The notes: generated by a model from the letters alone, not told the origin. 64,000 nt of DNA from Hwanghaeella grinnelliae (GCF_004005845.1 NZ_SADE01000001.1:682001-746000); one strand, 5' to 3'. Shown: positions 49,667 through 59,851, numbered from the stretch's first letter. Numbers and translations: made by a program.

Positions 49667-50506
49667 TTACGTCGCCGGCGCGACGGAAGCGGTGCAGGCC
49701 GCGTCGGATAATTCCGTGCCGGCATATCCGGCGCCTTGAGGGACCAACCGAAGGACCAGGCCGGGCGCATCCGGCGCCTGGATGGAAAGGCCCTTATCCG
49801 TCGCTATAGTCGCGAACCGCTGCACATTCGCCCACATCCAGACTTCCGTGCTGCTGACGACGCCGAAATACTGAACTTGGGCGTCGTCGGTCATTTCAAA
49901 CGCGGTTCCGTCCTGGGCTAAGTCGAAATCTCCCACCGGAAGACCGCAATCGGCCGCGGCTGCCACGCTGACCTTGCCCGGCAGTTGGATCGGCGCGTCG
50001 ATTGTGCCCAACTGTTCGTGGGCGAATTGCGTGATATGGACATTCAGGATCTGCGCGATGTGGAGCGGCAGTGTCGTTGTCGTGCCGTCCGGATTGTGTT
50101 GCGTATGCTGGGCCAGCGATAGCTGCTGGTTCTGCTGCGCCGGGGGCGCGTTCCGGAATGCGCCGAGGATGGTCGCGCGTTGAAGTTCGATTGCGATCAA
50201 AGCGTCCCATGCCGACATGAACTCCTGGGCGTAGTCGTCTGCGGGCAAAGCCTGCTCCCGCACCGTGTTGCGCATCTCATCGCTGACGCTTTTCAACTCG
50301 CCCTGCATATAGGCGAAATCCTCGCCCAGAATGGCCCTAAGGCGGTCCAGATACAGGCCCTTTGTCATAATGGACGGATCGTTGATCTGGACGCGGACCG
50401 GCTTTTCATCCTGCGCGGCGGCAGAGTGAATGGCCGGGGGGGCGAATTGGGTGGCGCTCAAGACGGAGACCACCGCCAGGAGCTTGAATACTGAGCGGAA
50501 ATGCAA
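49667..50506 (-). CDS. Exported protein of unknown function
   Basis: 279 aa. TTG start at 50506 with AAGG upstream. Signal peptide HFRSVFKLLAVVSVLSATQFAPPAIHSAAAQ. Mature protein: helical region MRNTVREQALPADDYAQEFMSAWDALIAIELQRATILGAF, a QNQQLSLAQHTQHNPDGTTTTL loop and a C-terminal beta-rich region with two Cys (DCGLP, DAACTAS) that may pair. No family recognised. Stands alone between tRNA-Ser and sufE (divergent). Confidence 0.65.
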   Translation of the reverse strand: MHFRSVFKLLAVVSVLSATQFAPPAIHSAAAQDEKPVRVQINDPSIMTKGLYLDRLRAILGEDFAYMQGELKSVSDEMRNTVREQALPADDYAQEFMSAWDALIAIELQRATILGAFRNAPPAQQNQQLSLAQHTQHNPDGTTTTLPLHIAQILNVHITQFAHEQLGTIDAPIQLPGKVSVAAAADCGLPVGDFDLAQDGTAFEMTDDAQVQYFGVVSSTEVWMWANVQRFATIATDKGLSIQAPDAPGLVLRLVPQGAGYAGTELSDAACTASVAPAT

Positions 50507-50739
50507 GGGAAAGACCTTTCAAACTGTCAAATCGCGAATGGCGTGGTTTTGCGTTCGGTATAGTCCACAGGATATCTGGGCCCGCTTGGCCGGCAAAGCA
50601 AATCCCGGGGAAGATCGTGGGCCGAGTGGAGCGTTGAACCCCTTCCTCTCCGGCCCTTGCCACCCTTGCGGGGCTTGCTAAGTATCGGCTGGGCTTCTAT
50701 GTCCCTGGCCCGACGCATTGGCGGAGACTGGAATTCAGC

Positions 50740-51159
50740 ATGACCATGACCGTGGACGAACTTGTCGAGAGTTTCGAGTTCTTCGATGATTGGGAAGATC
50801 GCTACGCCTATGTCATCGACCTCGGCAAAAAACTGCCGCCGATGCCCGAGTCCGAGATGGTCGAGGAAAACAAGGTGCGCGGCTGCATGAGCCAGGTTTG
50901 GCTGGTCTGCGAAAAGGACGTGGCCGCCGCCCCCCCTGTTCTGCGGTTCCGCGCCAATTCCGATGCCTTCATCGTGAAGGGCCTTATCGCCATCCTGCTG
51001 GAACTTTATGACGGGCAAACGCCCGCGTTCATTCTGGAAACCGACGCGCTCGACGTAATGGGCCGTATCGGCCTGGACCAGCATTTGAGCCCGAACCGCC
51101 GTAACGGTTTGGTTGCGATGGTGGAGCGTATCAAGAAAATCGCGGCTGAAGCCAACTAG
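50740..51159 (+). CDS. sufE: SufE family cysteine-desulfurase sulfur acceptor
   Basis: 139 aa. Accepts persulfide sulfur from SufS and passes it to the Fe-S scaffold. MTMTVDELVESFEFFDDWEDRYAYVIDLGKKL and the acceptor cysteine Cys49 in ENKVRGCMSQVWL are the family hallmarks. Length typical. ATG 50740 (a second ATG two codons later). The suf operon itself is not in the window. Confidence 0.95.
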   Translation: MTMTVDELVESFEFFDDWEDRYAYVIDLGKKLPPMPESEMVEENKVRGCMSQVWLVCEKDVAAAPPVLRFRANSDAFIVKGLIAILLELYDGQTPAFILETDALDVMGRIGLDQHLSPNRRNGLVAMVERIKKIAAEAN

Positions 51160-51387
51160 GCCTGAAAATCATTTTTGTTTGAGTTTTCCGGTCCCCGGTT
51201 TGCTGCCGAAATGATGCCTTGGCCGGGTTGTTTTGCATGTTTGGTTGTTTCCTTTTCGTTAACGAATGCTGTTTAGCGTACCTCTCCTGACGGTGCGATC
51301 GCGCCGTTTTCAAAGAACGTCGGTTCCGGGAAAAGAGGCACTCAGACGGGTGCACGACCGAGGCGGAACAATTCCTAGGGGGGAACG

Positions 51388-53574
51388 ATGTCTGACGACG
51401 AACAGGTCCACGAGACCGAAGATCAAAACGAAAATGACGGTGCCTCCGGCAAGCGTAAAGGCGTCGGTATTGCAGCGAAACTCATGGGGGCCTTTGCCGT
51501 CTGCACACTGCTGACGGTGGTGGTGTCCGGCCTTGCCTGGTTCAATGTGGGCCGGATTGGCGGCCTGTTCGAACAGACGGTCGGCGAAAGCGTCCCCAAG
51601 ATCGTAAATTCCGCCGAACTTGTTGTCGGCGCGAACCGGGTGGCGGCGGGCATGCCGGACTTGGCCTTTGCGGGTAATGACGAACACCGTCAGGCGGCCT
51701 ATTCGGCGCTCGATACCGGCATTCAAAATCTTCAAGCGGGGGTAGCTGAGATCGGCGCGACGACGCTTGAACAGAGTGTCGCGGAACTTCGTGCCCTCCT
51801 TACCACGGTGGATGCCGGGGTGCGCGCGCGGTTCGGGGTCGAAGAGCGCATCGCCGAGAAGGTGGCCCTCATAAAGGCCTTGTCCGAGAAAGGATTGTCG
51901 GTCATTCCGCCGCTGGTCACCAAGGCCAATGTCGATGTGATTTCAGCGACGGATACCATGTACGACATGGCCGACGAGCAAGGCGCGAACGCTGATGTTG
52001 AAGAAATCATCGATGCGGGACAAAGCCTTATCATGCAGCGGTTGCAGCCGCTTCGGGCCTCTCTGGACCTTCAGTCGAGCCTCACTCAGTCCGTCAGCAT
52101 TCTGAACCGCGCGGTGAACGAGACAACCGAGGAAGAGGTCGTCGCCAGCGCCAACGAATACCTGGCTGTGCTGGGCAAACTGACGGCCGTTCTGGTTAAA
52201 TTTGACGAAAGCCCGCAGGCGCCGGCCTTGAAGGAAGTGCTCGACGGGCTTATCGCACTTGGCGACACGACGGACGGTCTGTTTGCCGTGGTCGTGGAAA
52301 AAATAAGACTGAAGCAGGAAGCGGACGCGCTACTGACCAAGCAGGAAGCGTTGCTGAAAGGCCTTCTAACCGAAGCGGACGGGATCGTGACCGCGGCTCG
52401 GCAAAGCGCCGCGCAGGATGGCGAAACGGCCCTCGTAACCGTTGAAAACACCAAGATGCTCAGCATTGCGCTTGGCATCGTTGCGGTTGTGGTCGCGGCG
52501 GCCATAGCCTGGTTCTTCGTCCATGCGAACCTGGTCCGGCGCTTGACCGCGATGGTCGCTTCGATGCGCAAAATAGCGGATGGCGACCTAGACACCGATA
52601 TCCCAGCGGGTGGCACCGACGAAATCGGGACGATCGGGGAGACCCTGGAAGTCTTCCGGGAAAACTCTCGCGAGGTTTTGCGGGCATCTGAACAAAGACA
52701 GGTCGAGCGTGACCGGGCAGCGGCGGAACGCAAGACGGCGATGAACGATTTGGCGAATAATTTTGACCAAACCGTCAGCGGTATCGTTCAACGGGTCGGC
52801 GAAATGTCGTCCATCGTTCGCGGCGCGGCAGAGGGCATGAACGCCTCGGCCGGGACTTCGAAGCAGGAATCGACAGAAGCGGCCAGCCTGTCGAGCCAGA
52901 TGAACGACACGATGCAGACCGTGTCTTCCGCGACTGAGGAAATGGCCGCATCCATCGGCGAAATCAGTCAACAGGTTAGTAAATCGGTGGAAATCGCCGG
53001 CCGTGCGGTGGCCGAGGTCAATAGTACGGACCGGCAAATCTCTGAACTGTCGACGGCGGCGGACGAGATCGGCAGTATCCTGGGCATCATTTCCGACATT
53101 GCCGAGCAGACCAACCTGCTTGCCTTGAACGCCACGATCGAAGCGGCGCGGGCCGGTGACGCGGGCAAGGGGTTTGCTGTGGTCGCAAATGAAGTGAAAA
53201 GCCTGGCCAGTCAGACAGTCAAGGCGACGGACCAGATTGCGGAACAGATCGCGACCATGCAGGCATCGACGAAAGGGGCGGTACAGGCCGTCTCGGGCAT
53301 CGGTGAGATCGTGGCCGAAATCGACAGCATTTCCAGTGCGATCGCTGGGGCGGTCGAGGAGCAGGGCGCGGTCACACAGGAAATTGCCCGCAGCGTTTCT
53401 GAAAGCTTCCAGTCCTCCACCCAGATGTCCGAAAGCGTGAACCGTGTCGCCGAAGCCTCGGAATCGGCGGGACAACAGGCCGGTCAGTTGCTCGAAAATG
53501 CAGCGGAGATGACCGAGCTTTCAGGCGCTTTGAACCAGGAAATCGACCGTTTCGTGTCTTCCGTTCGGGCTTGA
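51388..53574 (+). CDS. Methyl-accepting chemotaxis protein with helical periplasmic domain
   Basis: 728 aa. Short charged cytoplasmic tail ([20 protein letters not shown]), helix 1 at about 31-52, periplasmic four-helix-type region to about 355, helix 2 ([22 protein letters not shown], 356-378), HAMP ([25 protein letters not shown]) and a signalling domain with [38 protein letters not shown]. No pentapeptide. It resembles 46803-49277 in layout but not in the sensor domain. ATG 51388 after CTAGGGGGGAACG, an excellent ribosome site. Confidence 0.93.
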   Translation: MSDDEQVHETEDQNENDGASGKRKGVGIAAKLMGAFAVCTLLTVVVSGLAWFNVGRIGGLFEQTVGESVPKIVNSAELVVGANRVAAGMPDLAFAGNDEHRQAAYSALDTGIQNLQAGVAEIGATTLEQSVAELRALLTTVDAGVRARFGVEERIAEKVALIKALSEKGLSVIPPLVTKANVDVISATDTMYDMADEQGANADVEEIIDAGQSLIMQRLQPLRASLDLQSSLTQSVSILNRAVNETTEEEVVASANEYLAVLGKLTAVLVKFDESPQAPALKEVLDGLIALGDTTDGLFAVVVEKIRLKQEADALLTKQEALLKGLLTEADGIVTAARQSAAQDGETALVTVENTKMLSIALGIVAVVVAAAIAWFFVHANLVRRLTAMVASMRKIADGDLDTDIPAGGTDEIGTIGETLEVFRENSREVLRASEQRQVERDRAAAERKTAMNDLANNFDQTVSGIVQRVGEMSSIVRGAAEGMNASAGTSKQESTEAASLSSQMNDTMQTVSSATEEMAASIGEISQQVSKSVEIAGRAVAEVNSTDRQISELSTAADEIGSILGIISDIAEQTNLLALNATIEAARAGDAGKGFAVVANEVKSLASQTVKATDQIAEQIATMQASTKGAVQAVSGIGEIVAEIDSISSAIAGAVEEQGAVTQEIARSVSESFQSSTQMSESVNRVAEASESAGQQAGQLLENAAEMTELSGALNQEIDRFVSSVRA

Positions 53575-53739
53575 TCGGCTGATTCTACCGAGCATTTGCG
53601 CGCGGGTTTTCCGGATACGTCCGGTAGACCTGCGCGCTTTGCATTTTCACATGGGCCCTTTCGCCCTATATGGTATGGGACACGCAAAATTTTGTAAGGG
53701 CGGCTAGGTCGCCCGCATTTAAGGGATGGAGAGCAGGTC

Positions 53740-55164
53740 ATGACCGCTGAAGCCGCCGGAACCCAGCAGGATGCGCCTGAGGCGCGGCACATGAACCTAG
53801 AGCCGGTCGTGGCCAAGCTTACACGGCTGTTCGGCGACCGCGCCACCACGGCGGCGTCGGTGCGGGATCATCACGGCCATGGTGAGGGGTATTTCCCGAC
53901 CCGCGCCCCGGATATGGTCATCTTTCCGCACACGACCGAAGAAGTGTCCGATGCGGTCAAGGTCTGCGCGCTGCATAACGTGCCGATCGTTCCCTTCGGC
54001 ACGGGCACGTCGCTGGAAGGTCATGTTGCAGCGGTCGAAGGCGGTGTCTGCATCGACCTCTCCCAGATGAACTCGGTGGTCGAAGTGAACGACGAAGATC
54101 TGGACTGTAGGGTCCAAGCCGGGGTCACGCGCAAGCAGTTGAACGAACACCTTCGCGACACGGGACTGTTCTTTCCGATCGATCCGGGGGCCGATGCGTC
54201 GATCGGCGGTATGGCTTCAACACGGGCTTCGGGCACCAATGCCGTTCGTTACGGGACGATGCGTGAAAACGTGATGGGGTTAACCGTGGTTACGGCCGAT
54301 GGACGCATCATCAAAACCGGCGGGCGTGCGCGGAAGTCTTCCGCCGGGTACGACCTGACGCGGATATTCGTCGGGGCCGAGGGCACGCTGGGGATCATCA
54401 CCGAAGTTCAATTGCGGCTCTATGGCATACCCGAGGCGATCACCAGCGCGGTCTGCCAATATCCGGATATGGAATCCGCGGTGAATACCGTGATCATGAC
54501 CATTCAGTTGGGCATTCCGGTCGCGCGTATCGAATTTCTGGACGATGTGCAGATGCAAGCCTGCATCGATTATTCGAAGCTGGAAGGCTACGAAGGGAAG
54601 CCTACCTTGTTCTTCGAATTCCACGGCACGGAGGCAGGCGCCGCGGAGCAGGCGGAACAGGTGAAGGCTATTTCCGACGATCTGGGCGGAAGCGCTTTCC
54701 AATGGACCGCCAAGGCCGAAGACCGGACACATCTGTGGCAGGCGCGGCACGATGCCTATTACGCCGCCTTGGCGCTGGCGCCGGGCAAGAAAGGGATCGC
54801 GACGGATGCCTGCGTACCGATCTCCCGACTTGCCGAGGCTATCCTGGACACGAAGAAAGATATTGAAGAATCCGGCCTCGTCGCGCCGATCGTCGGTCAT
54901 GTCGGCGATGGCAATTTCCATCTCGTCCTGCTTTATGATGAGGGCGACAAGGAAGAATTGGGCCGCTGCAAGGCATTGATCGAACGGATGAACCACCGTG
55001 CCATCGCCATGGGGGGCACCTGCACCGGCGAGCACGGCATCGGCATGGGCAAAAAGCATTTCCTGGTTGCCGAGCATGGCGATGCGGTCAGCTATATGCG
55101 GCAGGTGAAGAAGGCTTTCGACCCGGAAAACATTATGAATCCGGGGAAGATGGTCAGTCTCTAA
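53740..55164 (+). CDS. FAD-binding oxidase (GlcD / D-lactate dehydrogenase type)
   Basis: 474 aa. FAD_binding_4 domain (about 40-220): VPFGTGTSLEGHVAAVEGGVCIDLSQMN, then GGMASTRASGTNAVRYGTMRENVMGLTVVTADG; FAD-oxidase C domain with FFEFHGTEAGAAEQAE, VGHVGDGNFH and GEHGIGMGKKHF, ending KKAFDPENIMNPGKM. Members oxidise glycolate, D-lactate or D-2-hydroxyglutarate and reduce cytochrome c or a quinone. Without GlcE/GlcF neighbours, D-lactate or D-2-hydroxyacid dehydrogenase is likelier than glycolate oxidase. ATG 53740 after GGAGAGCAGGTC. Confidence 0.93.
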   Translation: MTAEAAGTQQDAPEARHMNLEPVVAKLTRLFGDRATTAASVRDHHGHGEGYFPTRAPDMVIFPHTTEEVSDAVKVCALHNVPIVPFGTGTSLEGHVAAVEGGVCIDLSQMNSVVEVNDEDLDCRVQAGVTRKQLNEHLRDTGLFFPIDPGADASIGGMASTRASGTNAVRYGTMRENVMGLTVVTADGRIIKTGGRARKSSAGYDLTRIFVGAEGTLGIITEVQLRLYGIPEAITSAVCQYPDMESAVNTVIMTIQLGIPVARIEFLDDVQMQACIDYSKLEGYEGKPTLFFEFHGTEAGAAEQAEQVKAISDDLGGSAFQWTAKAEDRTHLWQARHDAYYAALALAPGKKGIATDACVPISRLAEAILDTKKDIEESGLVAPIVGHVGDGNFHLVLLYDEGDKEELGRCKALIERMNHRAIAMGGTCTGEHGIGMGKKHFLVAEHGDAVSYMRQVKKAFDPENIMNPGKMVSL

Positions 55165-55185
55165 CCGGTTTCAGGCTGATTTTCG

Positions 55186-55392
55186 CTACGCGGTTTCAGG
55201 CGGACCGTCCGCGGGCCTGTCATCGCGTTTCTTGCCGTCCAAAAGGCCGTCCTCGCGGGACTTTCGCGCTGCACTCTGTTCTTTTTCAAGTTTGGAAAGA
55301 CCGAACAGGATGCGGTTGTCATCAGCCTGTTTTTCCCGTTTTTCCCGCACCTTGCGCTTCCGGTGATTGCGCAGGTTCACTACTGTTCCCAT
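55186..55392 (-). CDS. DUF4169 family protein
   Basis: 68 aa from ATG 55392. MGTVVNLRNHRKRKVREKREKQADDNRILFG and KLEKEQSAARKSRED follow the DUF4169 pattern (Gly-x-Val-Val-Asn-Leu-Arg...), a small basic alphaproteobacterial protein of unknown function. Converges with the oxidase gene. Confidence 0.8.
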   Translation of the reverse strand: MGTVVNLRNHRKRKVREKREKQADDNRILFGLSKLEKEQSAARKSREDGLLDGKKRDDRPADGPPETA

Positions 55393-55554
55393 GGTTGGGC
55401 CTGTATCTCTTGCAGTTCTTTCGTGGCCAGTGGACATGGTTTAGAGCATGTTCCGGCCCATGAGAACCGTTTGTATCATGGATGAATCTTCGTTTGGTGA
55501 TGAAACCGCGTTTGGGCATAGAGATACGGATTTGACGGGAATGGTTGGATCGGC

Positions 55555-58413
55555 ATGAAGTGGCTGGGTATCGTCGCAGGGGTGGTTCTGGCGGGCATTG
55601 TCGGCGCTGCCGTCCTGTTGCCGCGATTGATCGACTGGCAATCGTATCGGCCGGAAATCGCCGCGATCGCGGAAGAGGCAATCGGCTTTCCCGTTGTGAT
55701 CGACGGCAACATTCAGGCGGAATTGTTTCCGACACCGCAGCTGACCGCAGGGGGTATACGCGTCCTTGATCGGGCCGGCGCGGACGACCTTGCCACCGTG
55801 CGTTGGGCAGAGGCGCGGTTCAAATTCTCCGATCTGCTGCGCGGCACCGTTACCTTGACCAGCTTGGCCTTGGTCGAACCGGTCGTTTCCCTGTCGGGTG
55901 ATCTGTTGGGCCATTTGCGTGCCGCGCCGGTGAAGGGCGATGACGGCCGGTCCGAGGGGGCCTCCCTGGGCGGTCCGCAGCGGCGGGAGGCGCAACAGAT
56001 CGAAATCCGGAATGGCACCTTCACCATGGCGCGGTCCGACCCGGACGCTGCTGCATTCCTGATCGAGCGTGTTTCAGGCACAGTTGAAAATGCCGCTGTC
56101 GGGAGCCGTATGACGGTTTCATTGTCCGGCCGCGTTCAGGGCCGGGACCTGGATTTGGAGATGCGTGTGGCGCCACCGCAGCAAGCGGCGTCAGCGCCGA
56201 TCGCCTTCACGCTTACCGACAAGGCGAATGCGTCATTGCTTCGTGTTGTCGGCGAATGGTCGATGAAAGACGGGAAAGTCGGACTGGCGGGCGGGTTTTC
56301 GGTGAATGGCGGCGACATGGCCTCAATTGCCGCTCTGACCGGGATGTCTCTGCCGCCAAAAATCGCCGCTTCCGGCGGCGACTTTCGGGTCGACGGAAAC
56401 TTCGCCCTCGACGGGGCCGCCTCTACACTGCAGGTGACCGATCTGTCCGCAAATACGGATGCGTTAAGCATTACAGGCGAGGCGTCCGCCCAGTGGTCGG
56501 GACGCCCGAAATTGGACTTCGCCTTGCGTGCCGGCCGGCTCGACCTGGATGGGTTCGTCAGCCCGGGCGGAGATGCAGAGGGCACAGGCGCCGCGCCGAC
56601 GGGCGCTGATGGGCCAGCGAATGCGTCGCCCGACCCGTCCGCCACCCCATCCGCCTCCCCATTCGCCTCCCCATCCGCCTCCCCGGGGGCGCCGGACCTG
56701 ATGGCGTGGATCGGGACGCTGCCCGCCGATGTTTCGCTGGACCTGTCCGTGGCGGGTGCGCGGTTCCGCGATACGATCGTACGGCGGATCACCGTGCGCG
56801 GAACGGTGGACCGCGGGACAGTAACCTTGGAAGAACTTAGTGCGCAGCTTCCGGGGGGCACCGACCTGTCGATCGCCGGCTTCGGGGATATGACCGGGCC
56901 TGAACCATTGCTGGAGGGGAATGCGACCCTTCGGGCAGACGATCTGCGTCGCTTGTTGAACTGGGCCGGCCTGCCCATCCCCAATGTGTCGGCGGACCGC
57001 CTGCGCCGGTTCTCGATGGTCAGTGGCATCAGTCTGCGGCCGCGCCGGCTGGATATCATCGATGCCGCCGTCGAACTGGACGGGGTGACGGCCAGCGCCG
57101 CGGCGGCGGTTGCGTTGCGCCGGCGGCCGGGATTGGGCCTGCGGGTGTCGATCGATCATATCAACCTGGATGCCTATCGTTCGGTCTATGCGCCGCCCGA
57201 TTCGGAAGGGGCGGCACCCGGCGCCGACAATCCACCGGGACAGACGGGTGATGCGGCGGAGGCGGTGGACGGGGCGGGGACAGTGGAGGGCCCCAGCCTA
57301 TGGTCGCGGTTCGATGCGTCTCTCGATTTGCGTATCGGGCGCGCCGTCGCCCTGGAAGTGCCGTTCAACGATGTCGTCGGCAATCTGGTTTTGAAGGACG
57401 GCGTCGTGACCATCAATGAAATCACATTCCGGGATGCCGCTGGCGTATCGGGTCAATTTGGCGGCCAATTGTCGGTTGTCGGCGATGCGGACTCGACCTT
57501 CCTTGCCTTCGAGGGGCAGTCGGCGGATATGGGCCAAGTCGTTGCGTTGTTGGAAGGGCCGGATTTCGTGGCCGGAATTTTGCGGTCCATCGGGCCGACG
57601 GCGCTGAATATATCCTATCGGCCGGCTTCAGACGACGCGCCATTGGTGTTCCAGGCAAACGGGGACGATGGCGCGCTGTCCTTTGGCGCGGCGTTGTCCC
57701 GCGGTGAAGCCGGCGAACCGGCCTTGGATATCTTGTCGGGCGATATGAAAGCCTATGGCTTGGAGCTTTCGGGGCTGGCTGGGCGTTTGACCTTCCCGGC
57801 AGAGGCCTATCAGTTGGAAAAACTCTCTGGCACTTTGAACGGCGGCACCCTTAATTTGAGCGGCAGCCTGCGCCGCCGCGCAGACGGGCTGCAACAGTTG
57901 CTGATAACCGGGGCGCTGGATGGTCTTGAGGTCGACCGGCATCTTGCCGACCTGGACGGTCCAATCGGCCTGAAGGGCTCGATCTCGATCCGTGGCCAGG
58001 GGGAGTCTACCGGAAGCGACTGGCGCGCGATGGCTGCCCTCAATAGCGGGTGGTTCGATATGGAAGGTGCGTTGGCGATCGATGTCGGGCCGTCCCGATC
58101 CAGTATCGTTACCGTCCGTCAAGTCAGCGACGTTCGGGAAGCCTTGCGCGAACGGTTTTCCGAGCCTGCCTCCATCGAGGGCGCGTTGGTCTTGGAAAAC
58201 GGGGCCCTGATTGCGCGGGATTTGGCCCTGCGTGGGAATACGGGCGGTGTCCTGGAGCTGTCCGGACGTCTCGGTCTGACCGACCTTAACCTGTCCGCTG
58301 AATTGGTTCTTCGGAAAGCTGAGAACGCGCCGCAATTTGCGCGTCTATTAGCGGAGGGACCGGCCAAAGCCCCTAATTTGAGGCTCGAAGGGGCCGTTCC
58401 TTCCAAGAACTAG
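55555..58413 (+). CDS. AsmA family protein (AsmA/YhdP-type, envelope lipid transport)
   Basis: 952 aa. N-terminal membrane helix (WLGIVAGVVLAGIVGAAVLLP, 3-23) then the AsmA repeat LIDWQSYRPEIAAIAEEAIGFPVVIDG and beta-strand stretches to the end. AsmA-like proteins form long periplasmic bridges involved in phospholipid transport to the outer membrane. The second half has LRPRRLDIIDAAVELDGV, the AsmA_2 type. Residues about 358-385 are a low-complexity Pro/Ala/Ser linker built from a 12-nt repeated unit (SASPFASPSASPGAP). Start ATG 55555 after GGATCGGC. Confidence 0.88.
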   Translation: MKWLGIVAGVVLAGIVGAAVLLPRLIDWQSYRPEIAAIAEEAIGFPVVIDGNIQAELFPTPQLTAGGIRVLDRAGADDLATVRWAEARFKFSDLLRGTVTLTSLALVEPVVSLSGDLLGHLRAAPVKGDDGRSEGASLGGPQRREAQQIEIRNGTFTMARSDPDAAAFLIERVSGTVENAAVGSRMTVSLSGRVQGRDLDLEMRVAPPQQAASAPIAFTLTDKANASLLRVVGEWSMKDGKVGLAGGFSVNGGDMASIAALTGMSLPPKIAASGGDFRVDGNFALDGAASTLQVTDLSANTDALSITGEASAQWSGRPKLDFALRAGRLDLDGFVSPGGDAEGTGAAPTGADGPANASPDPSATPSASPFASPSASPGAPDLMAWIGTLPADVSLDLSVAGARFRDTIVRRITVRGTVDRGTVTLEELSAQLPGGTDLSIAGFGDMTGPEPLLEGNATLRADDLRRLLNWAGLPIPNVSADRLRRFSMVSGISLRPRRLDIIDAAVELDGVTASAAAAVALRRRPGLGLRVSIDHINLDAYRSVYAPPDSEGAAPGADNPPGQTGDAAEAVDGAGTVEGPSLWSRFDASLDLRIGRAVALEVPFNDVVGNLVLKDGVVTINEITFRDAAGVSGQFGGQLSVVGDADSTFLAFEGQSADMGQVVALLEGPDFVAGILRSIGPTALNISYRPASDDAPLVFQANGDDGALSFGAALSRGEAGEPALDILSGDMKAYGLELSGLAGRLTFPAEAYQLEKLSGTLNGGTLNLSGSLRRRADGLQQLLITGALDGLEVDRHLADLDGPIGLKGSISIRGQGESTGSDWRAMAALNSGWFDMEGALAIDVGPSRSSIVTVRQVSDVREALRERFSEPASIEGALVLENGALIARDLALRGNTGGVLELSGRLGLTDLNLSAELVLRKAENAPQFARLLAEGPAKAPNLRLEGAVPSKN
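56641..56690. repeat. 12-bp imperfect tandem repeat inside asmA (Pro/Ser/Ala linker)
   Basis: Repeated TCCGCCTCCCCA units (three to four copies with one-base differences) encode the SASP/FASP linker. It is in-frame and probably a flexible spacer that arose by slippage. Confidence 0.7.
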
Positions 58414-58463
58414 GGCAAATTTTGATTAAGTCTGGTGGCCGTGGCGGGGATACCAGGCCGAAG

Positions 58464-58494
58464 TCACCGGGCGGGCCAATGCCCGGCCCGGTGA
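58464..58494. terminator. Hairpin between convergent asmA and RHH genes
   Basis: TCACCGGGC-GGGC pairs with GCCC-GGCCCGGTGA (one bulge, 4-nt loop). Neither strand continues with a clear U-tract; possible bidirectional terminator or RNA end-protecting hairpin. Confidence 0.45.
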
Positions 58495-58499
58495 ACCAA

Positions 58500-58775
58500 T
58501 CAAGCGACCAGCGAAGCGGTCAGAACGTAGGTGCGGATGGCGCTGGACAGGTTGCCCGTGCGCTTGCTGTCGATTTCGGAAACGAGTTGGTTCACCGAAA
58601 GGCTACGGTTGGCGGCCAGATCGCGAAGTCTTTCCCAGAAGATGTTCTCCAGGGAGACGCTGGTGCGATGGCCCGCAATCACGACCGAGCGCTTCTTAAT
58701 TTCAGAAGGATCAACAGAGGTGTCCGTGGAGACGGTGTCTTCAACGGGCGCAAATTCATGAACAATACCGTGCAT
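58500..58775 (-). CDS. Ribbon-helix-helix domain protein (RHH_4)
   Basis: 91 aa from ATG 58775 (GGAAGAAAACT upstream). HRTSVSLENIFWERLRDLAANRSLSVNQLVSEIDSKRTGNLSSAIRTYVL is the alphaproteobacterial RHH_4 domain (beta-strand RTSVSL, then two helices). The N-terminal tail of about 40 residues is acidic. Presumed DNA-binding dimer; targets unknown, possibly self. Downstream of nothing on its strand. Confidence 0.85.
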   Translation of the reverse strand: MHGIVHEFAPVEDTVSTDTSVDPSEIKKRSVVIAGHRTSVSLENIFWERLRDLAANRSLSVNQLVSEIDSKRTGNLSSAIRTYVLTASLVA

Positions 58776-58990
58776 AGTTTTCTTCCAATTCTTGTTTAAA
58801 AGTGGCCAATCCACGAGGCGACTTTTAATGCGACTCCACAACAAGTGACGTCAGTCGGCTCGCGTTAACTTGTTGGCATCGTTGTACCGCTGATTGGTTA
58901 ACGAATGGTGAGTAAAGTCGCATTTTCGAGGCCTAGAAGTGGCACTCAGAACCGACTATGTTAACCACTGTTGACAAAACATCGTTATTG

Positions 58991-59659
58991 CTAACGCGGC
59001 TGATCCGGTTCCATGAAATCGACCATGGCGGCTATCGTTGCAGCCAAGTTTTCCTCCTTGGTGTATCCCGACTTTACCCTGGGGGCTAGGTCGTGATTTC
59101 CGTCCGGGAGCCAGCAAAACTGCACATGGGAAGGCAGGGCGTAGTTTTCAATCTCTGCCCTGGTACCGAAAGGGTCGCGGTCCCCCTGACAGACAAGCAC
59201 AGGGCATGAAATTTCGGGAAAGTGATCGGTACGTGTCTTCTCAGGCTTGCCTGGCGGATGGAACGGATACCCCAAGCACAGAACGGCCTGGAACAATGGT
59301 TTTTCAACGGCTTGCGCCGCCAGCAGGGTGGCCATCCGCCCCCCCATCGATTTCCCACCGATATAAATAGAAGCACCCTTGGGCGCGGTCTCCGAAATCT
59401 GTTGGATCACTTTTTGGAAATGATCCAACAGGACGGGCTGTCGATCCGGCGGACGTTTCTTACCACCGTGACGACGCCCGGCCATGTACGGAAACTCGAA
59501 CCGGACACAGCGGATGGCAGCCGTGGCGACGCCATCGGCAACGGCATTCATAAAAGGGGAATCCATCGGCGCGCCTGCGCCATGCGCCAGAATCAATACG
59601 GTGGAACTCTGTACGGGGCCTGTCGATAGAAAATCCATGGGTGGTGTGTACTCTGTCAC
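58991..59659 (-). CDS. Alpha/beta hydrolase (Tex30/KANL3-like small hydrolase)
   Basis: 222 aa from GTG 59659 (VTEYTPP) or 215 aa from ATG 59638. The long frame upstream to 61045 is antisense to the CheW-globin gene and rejected. Lines VLILAHGAGAPMDSPFMNAVADG (oxyanion region), FPYMAGRRHGGKKRPPDRQPVLLDHF, nucleophile elbow GGKSMGGRMATLLA, VLVCQGDRDPFG and GNHDL with Asp and His to complete the triad. Family function unknown (dienelactone-hydrolase-like). Convergent genes on either side are far; promoter region 59660-59851 is shared with the CheW-globin gene. Confidence 0.85.
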   Translation of the reverse strand: MTEYTPPMDFLSTGPVQSSTVLILAHGAGAPMDSPFMNAVADGVATAAIRCVRFEFPYMAGRRHGGKKRPPDRQPVLLDHFQKVIQQISETAPKGASIYIGGKSMGGRMATLLAAQAVEKPLFQAVLCLGYPFHPPGKPEKTRTDHFPEISCPVLVCQGDRDPFGTRAEIENYALPSHVQFCWLPDGNHDLAPRVKSGYTKEENLAATIAAMVDFMEPDQPR

Positions 59660-59719
59660 TTGCCGTCTCTTGCCGTTGTTTGTGGATCGTCGCCGGTTGC
59701 GGTAAAATTGTACGTTCCG

Positions 59720-59734
59720 TAAATGCTCCGTTAA
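59720..59734. promoter_or_regulatory. CtrA-box-like TAAA-N7-TTAA upstream of the CheW-globin gene
   Basis: TAAATGCTCCGTTAA matches the CtrA consensus TTAA-N7-TTAA at seven of eight fixed bases, 118 bp before the CheW-globin start. CtrA controls motility and chemotaxis genes in many alphaproteobacteria. A single weak match, so only suggestive. Confidence 0.25.
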
Positions 59735-59851
59735 CCTTTGTCTGTGAATATGATCGAGATGCCAATGGGGTATCTCAGATAATAACCATGGCTGCCGTGA
59801 CCGAAATTGGCGTCTCGGTTTCCATGAAAGCGTTCGAAGCGAGGAATTAGA

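Noticed and set aside
46803-53574. Similarity of the two MCP genes as a possible duplication or recombination substrate
   Set aside because: The shared DNA is confined to the highly conserved signalling tip; the ligand domains differ, so ordinary family similarity explains it.
56641-56690. asmA repeat as a regulatory or CRISPR-like array
   Set aside because: In-frame, short and encoding a Pro/Ser/Ala linker. No CRISPR-type spaced repeats were found anywhere in the window.
59720-59734. CtrA binding site as a firm regulatory call
   Set aside because: Only one site, with one mismatch. Listed as weak evidence, not as a finding, because no second site was seen before the other motility genes.
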